Source: Kribbella solani
Lineage (GTDB): Bacteria > Actinomycetota > Actinomycetes > Propionibacteriales > Kribbellaceae
Assembly (NCBI RefSeq): GCF_014205295.1
Contig: NZ_JACHNF010000001.1
Location: forward strand, 2,976,001-3,040,000
Direction: 5' to 3'
Length of the DNA stretch: 64,000 bases
This document shows positions 52,204 to 60,801 of the stretch, in pieces. The position numbers and the translations under genes are program-made. Position 1 is the stretch's first letter, and each line of letters begins with the position of its first letter. The notes beneath the pieces were generated by a model that was given only the letters and a program-made list of their open reading frames with translations, searched no databases and was not told the origin of the DNA.

Positions 52204-53631
52204 ATGACCACCGCCGCACCGCAGAAGCCGGCGAAGGTCCCCCGCGAGCTCGACCCCAGGAACCCGGTCACCCGGCTGACGAACCTGCTCGATCCGGGCA
52301 GTCTGGAGCTGATCACCCCGGACAACCTGTCCGGCATGGTCGCGGCGCGCGGGCGGATCGAGGGTGCGGCGGTGGTCGCGTTCTGCTCCGACGCGACCGT
52401 GATGGGCGGCGCGATGGGCGACGAGGGCTGCGACGTCGTCGTGAGGGCGTACGAGGTGGCGCGCGCCGAGCAGGTGCCGATCATCGGTCTGTGGCACTCG
52501 GGCGGCGCGCGACTGGCCGAGGGCGTACTGAGTTTGCATGCCGTCGGCAAGATCTTCTACGCGATGACCCAGGCCTCCGGGAAGATCCCGCAGCTCTCGG
52601 TCGTCCTCGGGCCGGCGGCCGGCGGGGCGGCGTACGGTCCGGCGCTGACCGACATCGTCATCCTCGGCCCGGAGGGACGGATCTTCGTCACCGGGCCGGA
52701 CGTGGTGCGCTCGGTCACGGGCGAAGACGTCGACATGCTCCGGCTGGGCGGTCCCGAACCGCACGGGCGTCGCTCCGGCGTCGTACACATCACCACCGAC
52801 TCCGAGACGGCCGCGCTGGAGCAGGCCCGGCGACTGACCGATCTGCTCGCCAACCAGGGCACGATCTCGACCGGCATCCCGGACACCGATCTGTCCGGCT
52901 TCCTGCCCGAGTCGGCGAAACGCGCGTACGACGTGCACCCGCTGGTCGGCGGGGTGCTCGACGAGGACTCCCCCGTCGAACTCCACCAGCGCTGGGCGCC
53001 GAACATCGTCACCACGCTCGGCCGGCTCGGCGGGCGTACCGTCGGCGTAATCGCGAACAACCCGCTCCGGCTCGGCGGCTGTCTGGACGCGCTGTCGGCG
53101 GAGAAAGCGTCGCGGTTCGTCCGGATGTGCGACGCGTTCGGCGTACCGCTGGTCGTGCTCGTGGACGTACCCGGGTACCTGCCCGGGGTCGGTCAGGAAT
53201 GGGACGGGGTCGTACGCCGGGGCGCCAAACTGCTGCATGCGTTCGCGGAGGCGGTCGTACCGCGGGTGACGCTGGTGACCCGGAAGACGTACGGCGGGGC
53301 GTACATCGCGATGAACGCGCGGTCGCTCGGCGCGACTCGGGTGTTTGCCTGGCCGCGCGCGGAGGTGGCGGTGATGGGTGCGGTGGCGGCGGTCCGGGTG
53401 CTGCACCGGCGGAAGCTGGCCGAGGTCGACCCGGAGCTGCGGCCGCAAGTCGAGGCGGAGCTTGCGGCTGAGCATGAGCAGATCGCGGGTGGTTTGGATC
53501 GGGCGCGGGAGATCGGCGTCGTAGACGAGATCGTCGAGCCGACCCGGACGCGTACGGCGCTGGCTGCCGCACTGGCGGCGGCCGCTGCCGACGGACCGAT
53601 CCGCGGGGCGCACGGGAACATCCCGCTCTAG
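52204..53631 (+). CDS. accD: Acyl-CoA carboxylase beta subunit
   Basis: A 475-residue carboxyltransferase of the propionyl/acetyl-CoA carboxylase family, forming malonyl- or methylmalonyl-CoA with a biotinylated alpha subunit. Signatures are GLWHSGGARLAEGV, GPAAGGAAYGPALTD with FVTGPDVVRSVTGE, and VDVPGYLPGVGQEWDGVVRRGAKLL. Two bases follow the fabF stop, so it is in the fab operon. It supplies extender units to FabD. Start ATG at 52204. Confidence 0.92.
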   Translation: MTTAAPQKPAKVPRELDPRNPVTRLTNLLDPGSLELITPDNLSGMVAARGRIEGAAVVAFCSDATVMGGAMGDEGCDVVVRAYEVARAEQVPIIGLWHSGGARLAEGVLSLHAVGKIFYAMTQASGKIPQLSVVLGPAAGGAAYGPALTDIVILGPEGRIFVTGPDVVRSVTGEDVDMLRLGGPEPHGRRSGVVHITTDSETAALEQARRLTDLLANQGTISTGIPDTDLSGFLPESAKRAYDVHPLVGGVLDEDSPVELHQRWAPNIVTTLGRLGGRTVGVIANNPLRLGGCLDALSAEKASRFVRMCDAFGVPLVVLVDVPGYLPGVGQEWDGVVRRGAKLLHAFAEAVVPRVTLVTRKTYGGAYIAMNARSLGATRVFAWPRAEVAVMGAVAAVRVLHRRKLAEVDPELRPQVEAELAAEHEQIAGGLDRAREIGVVDEIVEPTRTRTALAAALAAAAADGPIRGAHGNIPL

Positions 53632-53666
53632 AAGACGGCCTCACGGCTAACGGCCCTTAACGGCTA

Positions 53667-53698
53667 GAAGGGCGCGAACCCTGAGGTTCGCGCCCTTC
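53667..53698 (+). terminator. Terminator of the fab operon
   Basis: GAAGGGCGCGAACC and its complement form a perfect 14-bp stem with a CTGA loop, 36 bases after accD. A second, near-perfect hairpin (CCACC..GGTGG) is at 53726-53753, between the convergent accD and DUF3145 genes. Confidence 0.8.
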
Positions 53699-53867
53699 AC
53701 GTGGTGCGGCCGCTGTTGTTCACAACCACCGGGGGTGTCCCGACACCCGGTGGCCCAGCGGCCACGGCCCCTCCCACCCTTGTGCAACGTCTGATGCTCA
53801 GTCTCACCGAAAAGTTCGGCGAAAGCTCCGCCCTTCACGGCTTTCTTCTGAAGTTCTCAGGGAGTGC

Positions 53868-54365
53868 TCAGACCACCTGATGCAGCCAGCGCACGGGCGC
53901 GCCGTCACCGGCGTACCGGAACGGCTCCAGCTCCTCGTCCCACGGACGGCCGAGCAGGCGCTCGACCTCCTCGGTCAGGTCGGCCTCGCCGCTGGCCGCC
54001 TTCAGCATGGCCGCCTTCAGCCGCTCCTCCGGAACCATGATGTCGCCGTGCACGCCGGTGGTCGCGTGGAAGACGCCGAGCGTCGGCGTGAACGAGTACC
54101 GCTCGCCCTCGGCGCCGTTGCTCGGCTCCTCGGTGACCTCGAACCGCAGCTTCTGCCAGCCGCGCAGCGCGGACGCCAGCTTGGCCGCGGTACCGGCCTC
54201 GGCCTGCCAGGACAGCTCGGCCCGGTACGTGCCCTGGGCCGCTGGTTGCGGCGTCCAGTCCAGTTTCACGGGCACGCCAAGGATGCCGCCCGCGGCCCAC
54301 TCGACATGAGGGCACAACGCTGACGGCACCGTGTGGACGTACAGAACGCCACGAGTCGTCGCCAC
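53868..54365 (-). CDS. DUF3145 family protein
   Basis: A 165-residue protein of the actinobacterial DUF3145 family, recognised by GVLYVHTVPSALCPHVEWAAGGILG at the N-terminus and WDEELEPFRYAGDGAPVRWLHQVV at the end. It is usually found next to the fab genes, as here. Function unknown; no catalytic motif or membrane segment. GTG start with AGGAGGT four bases upstream. Confidence 0.9.
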   Translation of the reverse strand: MATTRGVLYVHTVPSALCPHVEWAAGGILGVPVKLDWTPQPAAQGTYRAELSWQAEAGTAAKLASALRGWQKLRFEVTEEPSNGAEGERYSFTPTLGVFHATTGVHGDIMVPEERLKAAMLKAASGEADLTEEVERLLGRPWDEELEPFRYAGDGAPVRWLHQVV

Positions 54366-54558
54366 CGGGACCTCCTGTGCTCGAGGGGCGCCTTCCCCAG
54401 CGTTCTCGAACAGTCAGTAGAGCTCGGTGCTGTGTCAGTCTCTCAGGGCATCACAAGACGACCCGTGAAACTTTGGTCCATCTTGCCCCACCATTCCCCC
54501 GAACACCAGCAACCTCGCCGTGTCAACCACATCACCGTGTCTAAGGGGCAGTACTCAT

Positions 54559-55512
54559 TTAGGGAAAGCGGCTAGCGAGCGCGATGCAGGCGCCGGCGGC
54601 GGCCAGTGTGAAGAGCATCGCGATACCGGCGTACCGGGCGGTGACCTCCTTGTCGACCTCGTCGTACCCGACCGAGGAGCCGATGTCCTTGTAGACGTCC
54701 TCCAGCTCACCGGCCGACTCCGCCGTGTACGCCTTGCCGCCGCTGATCTCCGCGACCGACCGCAGCTCGGTCCGGTCCGGTGGTACCCGCTGGCGGATGC
54801 CGTCCATCTCGATGAACCCCGAGTCGGTGCCGAAGCAGATCGTGTACACCGGGGTGTTCTTCGCCTTCGCCGCCTCCGCGCCCTCCTGGGCGGTCCGGCC
54901 GACTGTCCGCTTCCCGTCGGACAGCAGCACGATCCGCGCCGGAGCGGGCTCGGTCGGGTGCTCGGGGTCCGGTGGGACCTGGGTGAGCGCCTGCAGCGAG
55001 GTGAAGATGCCTTCACCGGTAGCGGTCGATTCGGCCAGCTCCAGACCGTCGATCGAGCGCAGTACGGTCGACCGGTCGGTGGTCGGCGGCACGATGATCG
55101 AGGCCGAACCGGCGAAGTTCACCAGCGCGACGTTGAACTTGGACGGCAGCTGGTTGACGAAGTTCTTCGCCGACTTCTTCGCCGCCTCGAGCCGGTTCGG
55201 GTCGATGTCGGTGGCCATCATCGACAGCGACACGTCGATCGCGACCACGATGGTGGCCCGCTCCCGCGGCACCTTCACCTTGTCCTTCGGCTGCGCGAAC
55301 GCCACGATGCACATCAGCGCGGCGACCAGCGCCAGCCCGACGGCCAGATGCCGCCGCCACTGCGGCCGCCGCGGCGCGACCCGGTCGAGCAGCGCGATGT
55401 TGGTGAAGCGCAGCGCGTACTGCGAACGGCGGTGCTGGAGAAAGATGTACCCACCGAGAATCAGCGGGACGAGCAGCAGGAACCACAACCGCCCCGGAGA
55501 CAGGAACTCCAC
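54559..55512 (-). CDS. VWA-domain membrane protein, BatA-like
   Basis: A 317-residue protein with two N-terminal membrane helices (LWFLLLVPLILGGYIFL and LAVGLALVAALMCIVAF), a von Willebrand A domain with the metal-site motif DVSLS (VVAIDVSLSMMATD) and a C-terminal helix (YAGIAMLFTLAAAGACIALA). Such proteins work with MoxR ATPases as chaperone-like systems or in envelope stress. The GTG start shares one base with the DUF58 stop (TAGTG). Confidence 0.9.
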   Translation of the reverse strand: MEFLSPGRLWFLLLVPLILGGYIFLQHRRSQYALRFTNIALLDRVAPRRPQWRRHLAVGLALVAALMCIVAFAQPKDKVKVPRERATIVVAIDVSLSMMATDIDPNRLEAAKKSAKNFVNQLPSKFNVALVNFAGSASIIVPPTTDRSTVLRSIDGLELAESTATGEGIFTSLQALTQVPPDPEHPTEPAPARIVLLSDGKRTVGRTAQEGAEAAKAKNTPVYTICFGTDSGFIEMDGIRQRVPPDRTELRSVAEISGGKAYTAESAGELEDVYKDIGSSVGYDEVDKEVTARYAGIAMLFTLAAAGACIALASRFP

Positions 55513-56504
55513 TAGCGGGCCACTCCCTTCGGCGGTTGGTGCAGACGGGGCGCGACGCGCCGGTACGCCAGTACGAACCGCACCGTATCGGCGACCCAGT
55601 CGCGGTCGGTCCGCAGCACCAGATGCCCCGCACCTACCCTACGCAGGGCAGCGCGGGTTCGTTCCCGCTGTGCCAGTGCGGCCACCGCGAACGCCTCCCG
55701 TACCTTCCGCCGCCGGGTGTCGATCTCGCGCACCTCACCGGTCTCCGGGTCGCCGATCGTGACGACGCCGATGTTCGGCAGCTCCAGCTCGCGCGGGTCG
55801 ACGATCTCGACCGCGAGCACCTGGTGCTGCGCGGTCAGCTTACGCATCGCACGCTCCCAGGACGGCTCCACCTGACTGGCCACTTCCCCGTCCTGCGGGG
55901 TGAGGAAGTCGGACACGATCACGCGCAGCCCACGCTTGCGCTGCGTACGCGCCATCGACTCCAGCGCCGCGGACAGGTCGCTGCGATGTACTTCCTCGTT
56001 GCCGCTGAACTGCTCCGCGAGGAGCGCCCGCAACAGCCCGTACAAGGCGAGCCGCCCGGAGCGCGCCGGCCAGCGCCGCAGCGCCGAGTCGCGAAGCATC
56101 AGGCCGCCGAACCGGTCCCCGAGCCGGTGGGTCAGGAACCCGACGGTGGCGACGGCCGCGACCGCGAGCTCGCGCTTCTCCAACGTCGACGTGCCGAAGT
56201 CCATCGAACCGGACAGGTCGACCAGCGCCCAGGTCTCCAGCTCGCGGTCCGCGATCAGGTCACGGACGTGCGGCATCGTCGTACGCGCCGTGACCGCCCA
56301 GTCCATCCGTCGTACGTCATCACCGACCTGGTACTCACGGGCCTCCGCCAGCTCCGTACCAGGACCGGGCAGCAGGCCGAGATGCTCTCCGTGCAGATAG
56401 CCCTCGAGACGGCGCACGACGGTCAGCTCCAACCGCCGCAACGCCCGCTCAGGAGCAAGCTGCGAAATCGTCATCGCAGCTCGTGGATCGGGGCGGTGGA
56501 GCAC
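55512..56504 (-). CDS. DUF58 domain protein
   Basis: A 330-residue soluble DUF58 protein, a VWA-like fold, with the diagnostic REYQVGDDVRRMDWAVTART and a DLSGSMDFG metal-site motif. It normally links MoxR to its VWA partners. GTG at 56504 forms TAGTG with the moxR stop; the same arrangement recurs at its own end, supporting this start. An ATG ten codons in is the alternative. Confidence 0.9.
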   Translation of the reverse strand: MLHRPDPRAAMTISQLAPERALRRLELTVVRRLEGYLHGEHLGLLPGPGTELAEAREYQVGDDVRRMDWAVTARTTMPHVRDLIADRELETWALVDLSGSMDFGTSTLEKRELAVAAVATVGFLTHRLGDRFGGLMLRDSALRRWPARSGRLALYGLLRALLAEQFSGNEEVHRSDLSAALESMARTQRKRGLRVIVSDFLTPQDGEVASQVEPSWERAMRKLTAQHQVLAVEIVDPRELELPNIGVVTIGDPETGEVREIDTRRRKVREAFAVAALAQRERTRAALRRVGAGHLVLRTDRDWVADTVRFVLAYRRVAPRLHQPPKGVAR

Positions 56505-57538
56505 TAGACGAACTCCGGGCGGCCGGTGCCGTCGGTGCCGTCGCGCCAGACCGGCTGCGGCGGCGGGACGGTGGCCAGGATGCGCTCCACCACCGCGCGC
56601 GGGTCGATGTTGTCGGCGACCGCGTCGAACGTCAGGCCGAGACGGTGACCCATCACGTCCAGCGCGACGGTCTGGATGTCGCTCGGCAGCAGGTAGTCAC
56701 GGCCGTGGATCAGCGCCAGCGCCCGGCCGGCCGCGATCAGGCCCAGGGTCGCGCGCGGGCTGACGCCGAGCTCGATGATCGGCTCCAGGTCCGGCAGATG
56801 GAAGTCGGTCGGCGTACGCGTCGCCATCACCAGCCGGACCGCGTACTCCGCGACGAGATTGTGGACGAACACCTGCTCCGCGGTGCGCTGCAGCTCCAGA
56901 ATCGTCTCCGGCTTCAGCACCTGCCGCGGCTCCGGCGGGTCCACGCTCATCCGGCGGAGGATCTCGAACTCCTCGTGGCCACGCGGATGCGGTACATCGA
57001 TCTTGACCAGGAACCGGTCCCGCTGCGCCTCCGGCAGCGGGTACACGCCCTCGGACTCGATCGGGTTCTGGGTCGCGATCACGATGAACGGCTTCGGCAT
57101 CGGGAACGTCTGGCCGCCGATCGACACCTGCCGCTCGGCCATCAGCTCCAGCATCGCCGACTGCACCTTCGCCGGCGCGCGGTTCACCTCGTCGGCGAGC
57201 ACGAAGTTCACGAACGTCGGGCCGAGCTCGATGTCGAACGTCTCGCGGGTCTGGCGGTAGATCCGGGTGCCGACGATGTCCGACGGGACCAGGTCCGGGG
57301 TGAACTGGATGCGCGCGAAACTGCCACCGACCACGCTGGCGAAGGTCCGGACGGCGAGCGTCTTCGCGACCCCCGGCACGCCCTCGAGCAGACAGTGACC
57401 CTTGGCCAGCAGCGACACCATCAGGGTCTCGACCATGTGCTCCTGGCCGACGATCACCCGCTTGACCTCACCGATGGCCTCACCGACCAGCCGCGACTGC
57501 TGAGCCACCGTTCCGGCCGGCACCGTGGTTTCGGTCAT
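56504..57538 (-). CDS. MoxR-family AAA+ ATPase
   Basis: A 344-residue AAA+ ATPase. Walker A is GVPGVAKT (53-60), Walker B VLADEVNRAPAK, sensor 1 ATQNPIESEGVYPLPEAQRDRF. MoxR proteins form hexamers and remodel proteins bound through VWA partners, here the DUF58 and VWA products. ATG at 57538 has AAGGA five bases upstream. First gene of the three-gene operon. Confidence 0.93.
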   Translation of the reverse strand: MTETTVPAGTVAQQSRLVGEAIGEVKRVIVGQEHMVETLMVSLLAKGHCLLEGVPGVAKTLAVRTFASVVGGSFARIQFTPDLVPSDIVGTRIYRQTRETFDIELGPTFVNFVLADEVNRAPAKVQSAMLELMAERQVSIGGQTFPMPKPFIVIATQNPIESEGVYPLPEAQRDRFLVKIDVPHPRGHEEFEILRRMSVDPPEPRQVLKPETILELQRTAEQVFVHNLVAEYAVRLVMATRTPTDFHLPDLEPIIELGVSPRATLGLIAAGRALALIHGRDYLLPSDIQTVALDVMGHRLGLTFDAVADNIDPRAVVERILATVPPPQPVWRDGTDGTGRPEFV

Positions 57539-57749
57539 CCCTGTCCTTCCGGGCCCCGCGCGGGCCATGTCATTCCCCACTCCACAACACCGCCCATTCC
57601 ATCAGATCCCCGGGGCCAGCACCCGCACGGACTCCCCCATCCTCCCTTCCCACCCCAAATCCACCCCACCCCCGTACGAGTCGCCTGCACCCCGCCGCCC
57701 CTCGTACGCGGTGCCGCGCCGCACTCAGATCGCCGTTCGCGGCGTACGC

Positions 57750-57771
57750 GGGTGGGGCGCGGGGTGTGGGG
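57750..57771 (+). promoter_or_regulatory. G-quadruplex motif upstream of the 57802 gene
   Basis: Four G-runs (GGG, GGGG, GGGG, GGGG) separated by 1, 3 and 3 bases on the plus strand, 30 bases before the ATG, in the divergent region with moxR. It fits the standard quadruplex pattern; a role in expression is inference. Confidence 0.5.
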
Positions 57772-57801
57772 TGCTACCAGGGATGTGGTGGGATTGGGGT
57801 G

Positions 57802-58647
57802 ATGACTGCGACGGATTCCCAGCCTGAGGTGCAGCCGGCGGACGTGCCGGAGCAGCCGCCTGCGCTGGACATCCCGGCGGCGCTGCCGCTGGAGCCGGAG
57901 GATCCGCCCCGGGTAGGCGAGTTCTGGCTGCGCGGCCGGCTCGGGGCGAACGCGGCCGGCTACCTGTACGCGGCCCGCGACGAGACCGGCCGGGACGCCG
58001 TCGTCGCGATGATGACCGAGGGCTCAGCGGACGACGCGGCCGCCCGGGACCGGTTCGTGTACGCGGTCGACGACCTGCCCGCGGATTCGGTACTCGCCCA
58101 CAACGACTCCGACGACGGCGACCTCGCCCTCTGGGTGGCGATCGGCCCGATCCACGCGGACGACGGCTCGAGCGCGGTGTCCGACGAACGCCTGATCGCC
58201 GAACGCCGCGGCGAAGACATCCTGTCCGCGGTACTGATGGACCGAATCCCCCAGGTCGGCCGGCGTCGCGGCCCCGACTTCCGGCACTACTGGGAGAACC
58301 GCCGCCGTCCGGGCTTGTTCCGGATCTGGCCCCTCCCTTGGCCGAATGCCCTCCGCCCGGCATCGCGCTGGGCACTCGGCTGGGCGCTGCTCACGATGGC
58401 GTTGATCATGGCGCTGGCCGTCGTACTGGCCTGGTACCTGTTCCGGAACGCCGCACCACTGGAACCGGAACCGGTGATCCCGTCTCCCAGCAACACGGTG
58501 ACGGTAACCATCACCCCGACCACGCCGCCACCTGGCTCGACCGGCACACCCACAAAGGGCCCGTCCACGGTCCCGACCACAGGCATCCCAACCACCCCAG
58601 GCACCGGCTCCCCCGCCACCCCAACCAACCCAGGCGACAAGTTCTAA
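57802..58647 (+). CDS. Membrane protein with degenerate kinase-like N-terminus
   Basis: A 281-residue protein. Residues 36-75 (RVGEFWLRGRLGANAAGYLYAARDETGRDAVVAMM) resemble the glycine loop and first strands of a bacterial Ser/Thr kinase, but the catalytic Lys that follows VAV is Met, and the rest of the kinase is missing. A charged linker, one membrane helix (190-213) and a Thr/Pro-rich tail of about 65 residues follow, placing the tail outside the cell. The similarity to kinases is weak. It may be an envelope sensor remnant. ATG chosen over an upstream frame extension because GGGGTG precedes it. Confidence 0.6.
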   Translation: MTATDSQPEVQPADVPEQPPALDIPAALPLEPEDPPRVGEFWLRGRLGANAAGYLYAARDETGRDAVVAMMTEGSADDAAARDRFVYAVDDLPADSVLAHNDSDDGDLALWVAIGPIHADDGSSAVSDERLIAERRGEDILSAVLMDRIPQVGRRRGPDFRHYWENRRRPGLFRIWPLPWPNALRPASRWALGWALLTMALIMALAVVLAWYLFRNAAPLEPEPVIPSPSNTVTVTITPTTPPPGSTGTPTKGPSTVPTTGIPTTPGTGSPATPTNPGDKF

Positions 58648-58698
58648 CAGCAACTGCTCACTGGCCGGCCCAGGGTCTCAGCCGCACCCGCCACCTAC

Positions 58699-58778
58699 TC
58701 AGTGGTCGGACTGTTCAGTGGTCGGACTGCTCACCGGGCGTGCTGCTCAGTGATCGGGCTGCTCAGTGATCGGGTTGG
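58699..58778. repeat. 16-bp tandem repeat, five copies
   Basis: Five consecutive 16-base units near TCAGTGATCGGGCTGC start at 58699, 58715, 58731, 58747 and 58763. The last unit contains the stop codon and final codons of the aldo/keto reductase gene on the minus strand, the others lie beyond it. Confidence 0.85.
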
Positions 58779-59638
58779 GACAGCAGGCGGATCAGTTCCT
58801 GGTCCTGCCACAGTTTCTGCGGCACGGCCTGGCGTACGAGCGCCGCGTCCGCCCGGATCTCAGCCGGCGTGGACGCCGCGATCAACACCGACGCGACCGC
58901 CGGATGCCGCCCCGGAAACGCCAGCGCGGCCTGCGGCAACGACACCCCGTACCGCTCACACACCGCCGCGATCCGCCGCGCCCGAACCCCGTCAGGCTCA
59001 CTCGATTTCTCCGCCTGCAGGACCTGCGGCGTCAACACCCCCGACACGATCACGGGTACCCGCCGCTCCCGGCATCGCTCCAGCAACGGCCTGGCCGACT
59101 GATCCAGCAACGAGTAGCCAGCAGTCAGCAAAACACAATCCGGCTCCGCACCCCGCACCACCTCATCCAGCACCCGCCAATCCCCCGAAACCACACCCAC
59201 CCGCCCAACAACTCCAGCCCGCCGCACCTCCTCGACTCCCCAGCCGGAATCGTGCTGGAGGAGGACCAGGTCCGCGGTCAGGCCGAGGCGTTCGCTGCTC
59301 TCCCGGATCGCGGACTCCAGGTCAGCTGTCGCGGGCAGTCTGGTCGCAGGCAGTCTGGTCGCAGGCAGTCTGGTCGCAGGCAGTCTGGTCGCGATCAGGA
59401 GTTCCGCTCGCGGGCGCCGACCGAGCGCCGTACCAAGCCTCCGCTCCGCCTCGCCGTACGCCGGTGACGTCTCGAAGAACCTGATCCCGGCCTGGTACGC
59501 CGCGTCGACCGTCGCGATCGCGCCCGCGTCGCCGTCGGCGCCAGGTGGTTGGCCGAGATGCGAACCGCCGAGGCCGAATCGCGGTAGCCGGAGGTCGTGC
59601 GTCGACCGGGCGGCGAGGACCTGGCTGGGTGCGGCCAT
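58763..59638 (-). CDS. Aldo/keto reductase-family protein
   Basis: A 291-residue aldo/keto reductase fold: LPRFGLGGSHLG, AAYQAGIRFFETSPAYGEAERRLGTAL, DLVLLQHDSGWG. Of the catalytic tetrad, Tyr Y61 and His H129 are present, but the Asp is E56 and the Lys is R85 (LIATR for the usual I-T-K). Directly after R85 the pentapeptide TRLPA is repeated four times by a DNA minisatellite. Activity is therefore doubtful. Start ATG at 59638; an upstream in-frame extension looks non-coding. Confidence 0.8.
   Translation of the reverse strand: MAAPSQVLAARSTHDLRLPRFGLGGSHLGQPPGADGDAGAIATVDAAYQAGIRFFETSPAYGEAERRLGTALGRRPRAELLIATRLPATRLPATRLPATRLPATADLESAIRESSERLGLTADLVLLQHDSGWGVEEVRRAGVVGRVGVVSGDWRVLDEVVRGAEPDCVLLTAGYSLLDQSARPLLERCRERRVPVIVSGVLTPQVLQAEKSSEPDGVRARRIAAVCERYGVSLPQAALAFPGRHPAVASVLIAASTPAEIRADAALVRQAVPQKLWQDQELIRLLSQPDH
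59334..59393. repeat. 15-bp in-frame minisatellite, four copies
   Basis: GGCAGTCTGGTCGCA occurs at 59334, 59349 and 59364 without change, and once more at 59379 with one change. On the minus strand it codes TRLPA four times inside the aldo/keto reductase. The identity of copies suggests recent expansion. Confidence 0.9.
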
Positions 59639-59717
59639 CGCACTCACCTCCGCGGGTCGGCTGGGGTACCTCCAGGATCGTGGCTCGGTCAAGGATCCGC
59701 ATCTCGAACCGGACGTC

Positions 59718-60764
59718 CTACCAACCGGCGACGCACACCGGGGATGGTGTACCGAAATCACTCGTCTGCGTCAGGCCGCCGGTGGTTTGGTCTACCAAAA
59801 ACGTGGCCACGTTGTTCGACTTCTGGTTCGCGACGAACAGCAGTCGGCCGGCCGGGTCGAACGCGCAGTGCCGCGGCCAGTCTCCACCACATCCCGGTAT
59901 ACCAACCAGCTCCAGCTCCGCGCCACCACGGACGGTGCGTAAGATCGACACGCTGTTGTGGCCACGGTTCGTGACGTACACGAAGCGCCCGTCGGCCGAG
60001 ATCACGATCTCGCCCGGATAGTTCTTTCCGCTCGCGACGGGGATCGACTTCAGCACGGTGAAGACGCCCGCGTCGTACCCGCAGATCGTGACCGTACTGT
60101 TCAGCTCGTCCGCCACATACGCGTACTTGCCGGACGGATGGTATACCAAATGGCGCGGCCCGGCTCCGGTCGCGAGTTTCGCCTGGTGCTTAAGGGCAAG
60201 CTTCCCGCCGGCCAGCGTGTACGAGTAGATCGAATCGGTGCCGAGATCCACCGCCAGCACGTACTCGCCGGCCTGAACGATCTGGTGCGCGTGCGGCGCG
60301 GAACCCTCGTGCTTGACCAGCTCAGTTGGTTGCCCAAGGCTCCCATCGGCGTTGATCGGGTGAACGGAGACATCGCCCGAGCCGTAGTTCGCGGTGACCA
60401 GCTGATTGCCGATCTTGGCCAGGTGACAAGGCCCAGATCCCTTGGTGGGTTGACGATTCAGCACCTTCGGCGTACCGGAGATGTCGATGGCGGTGACCGC
60501 GCCGGCGTCCTGCTCGTTGACCGCGTACAGGAGGTTTCCGGACCGGATCACGAAGGACGGATTGGGTACGTCGGCAATCGTCCCGGTCGCGGTGATCCGG
60601 CCGTCGACGTCGTACGTCGCGATGCCGACACCGGGACCGTACGTACCGAGGTACATCGTGCCGGCCCGGCGTGGGCGTGGTTCCGGAGCCTCACGGGTCG
60701 CGAGTTGGTGGATCGGGGCGAGGGCGGCGGTGAAGCCGAGGAATCCCCGGCGGCTGAGGTTCAT
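59718..60764 (-). CDS. Secreted lactonase-family beta-propeller protein
   Basis: A 348-residue protein of the lactonase/YbhE (6-phosphogluconolactonase) family. The N-terminus MNLSRRGFLGFTAALAP is a twin-arginine signal. Repeated blade motifs such as GSGPCHLAKIGNQLVTANYGSGDVSV, GAGPRHLVYHPSGKYAYVADE and DWPRHCAFDPAGRLLFVANQKSNNV show the seven-blade propeller. Because it is exported it probably acts on an outside lactone or sugar rather than in the pentose phosphate path. Several GGTATACC-like palindromes lie inside the gene. Confidence 0.88.
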   Translation of the reverse strand: MNLSRRGFLGFTAALAPIHQLATREAPEPRPRRAGTMYLGTYGPGVGIATYDVDGRITATGTIADVPNPSFVIRSGNLLYAVNEQDAGAVTAIDISGTPKVLNRQPTKGSGPCHLAKIGNQLVTANYGSGDVSVHPINADGSLGQPTELVKHEGSAPHAHQIVQAGEYVLAVDLGTDSIYSYTLAGGKLALKHQAKLATGAGPRHLVYHPSGKYAYVADELNSTVTICGYDAGVFTVLKSIPVASGKNYPGEIVISADGRFVYVTNRGHNSVSILRTVRGGAELELVGIPGCGGDWPRHCAFDPAGRLLFVANQKSNNVATFLVDQTTGGLTQTSDFGTPSPVCVAGW

Positions 60765-60801
60765 GCCAGCGGAGGCTAATCGCAAATCTGTCGCTGTGTC
60801 A

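Noticed and set aside
53632..53867. Small peptide gene after accD
   Set aside because: The short minus frame covers terminator hairpins and has no ribosome site.
58699..58778. CRISPR-like short repeats
   Set aside because: Units are only 16 bp and directly adjacent, with no unique spacers and no cas genes.
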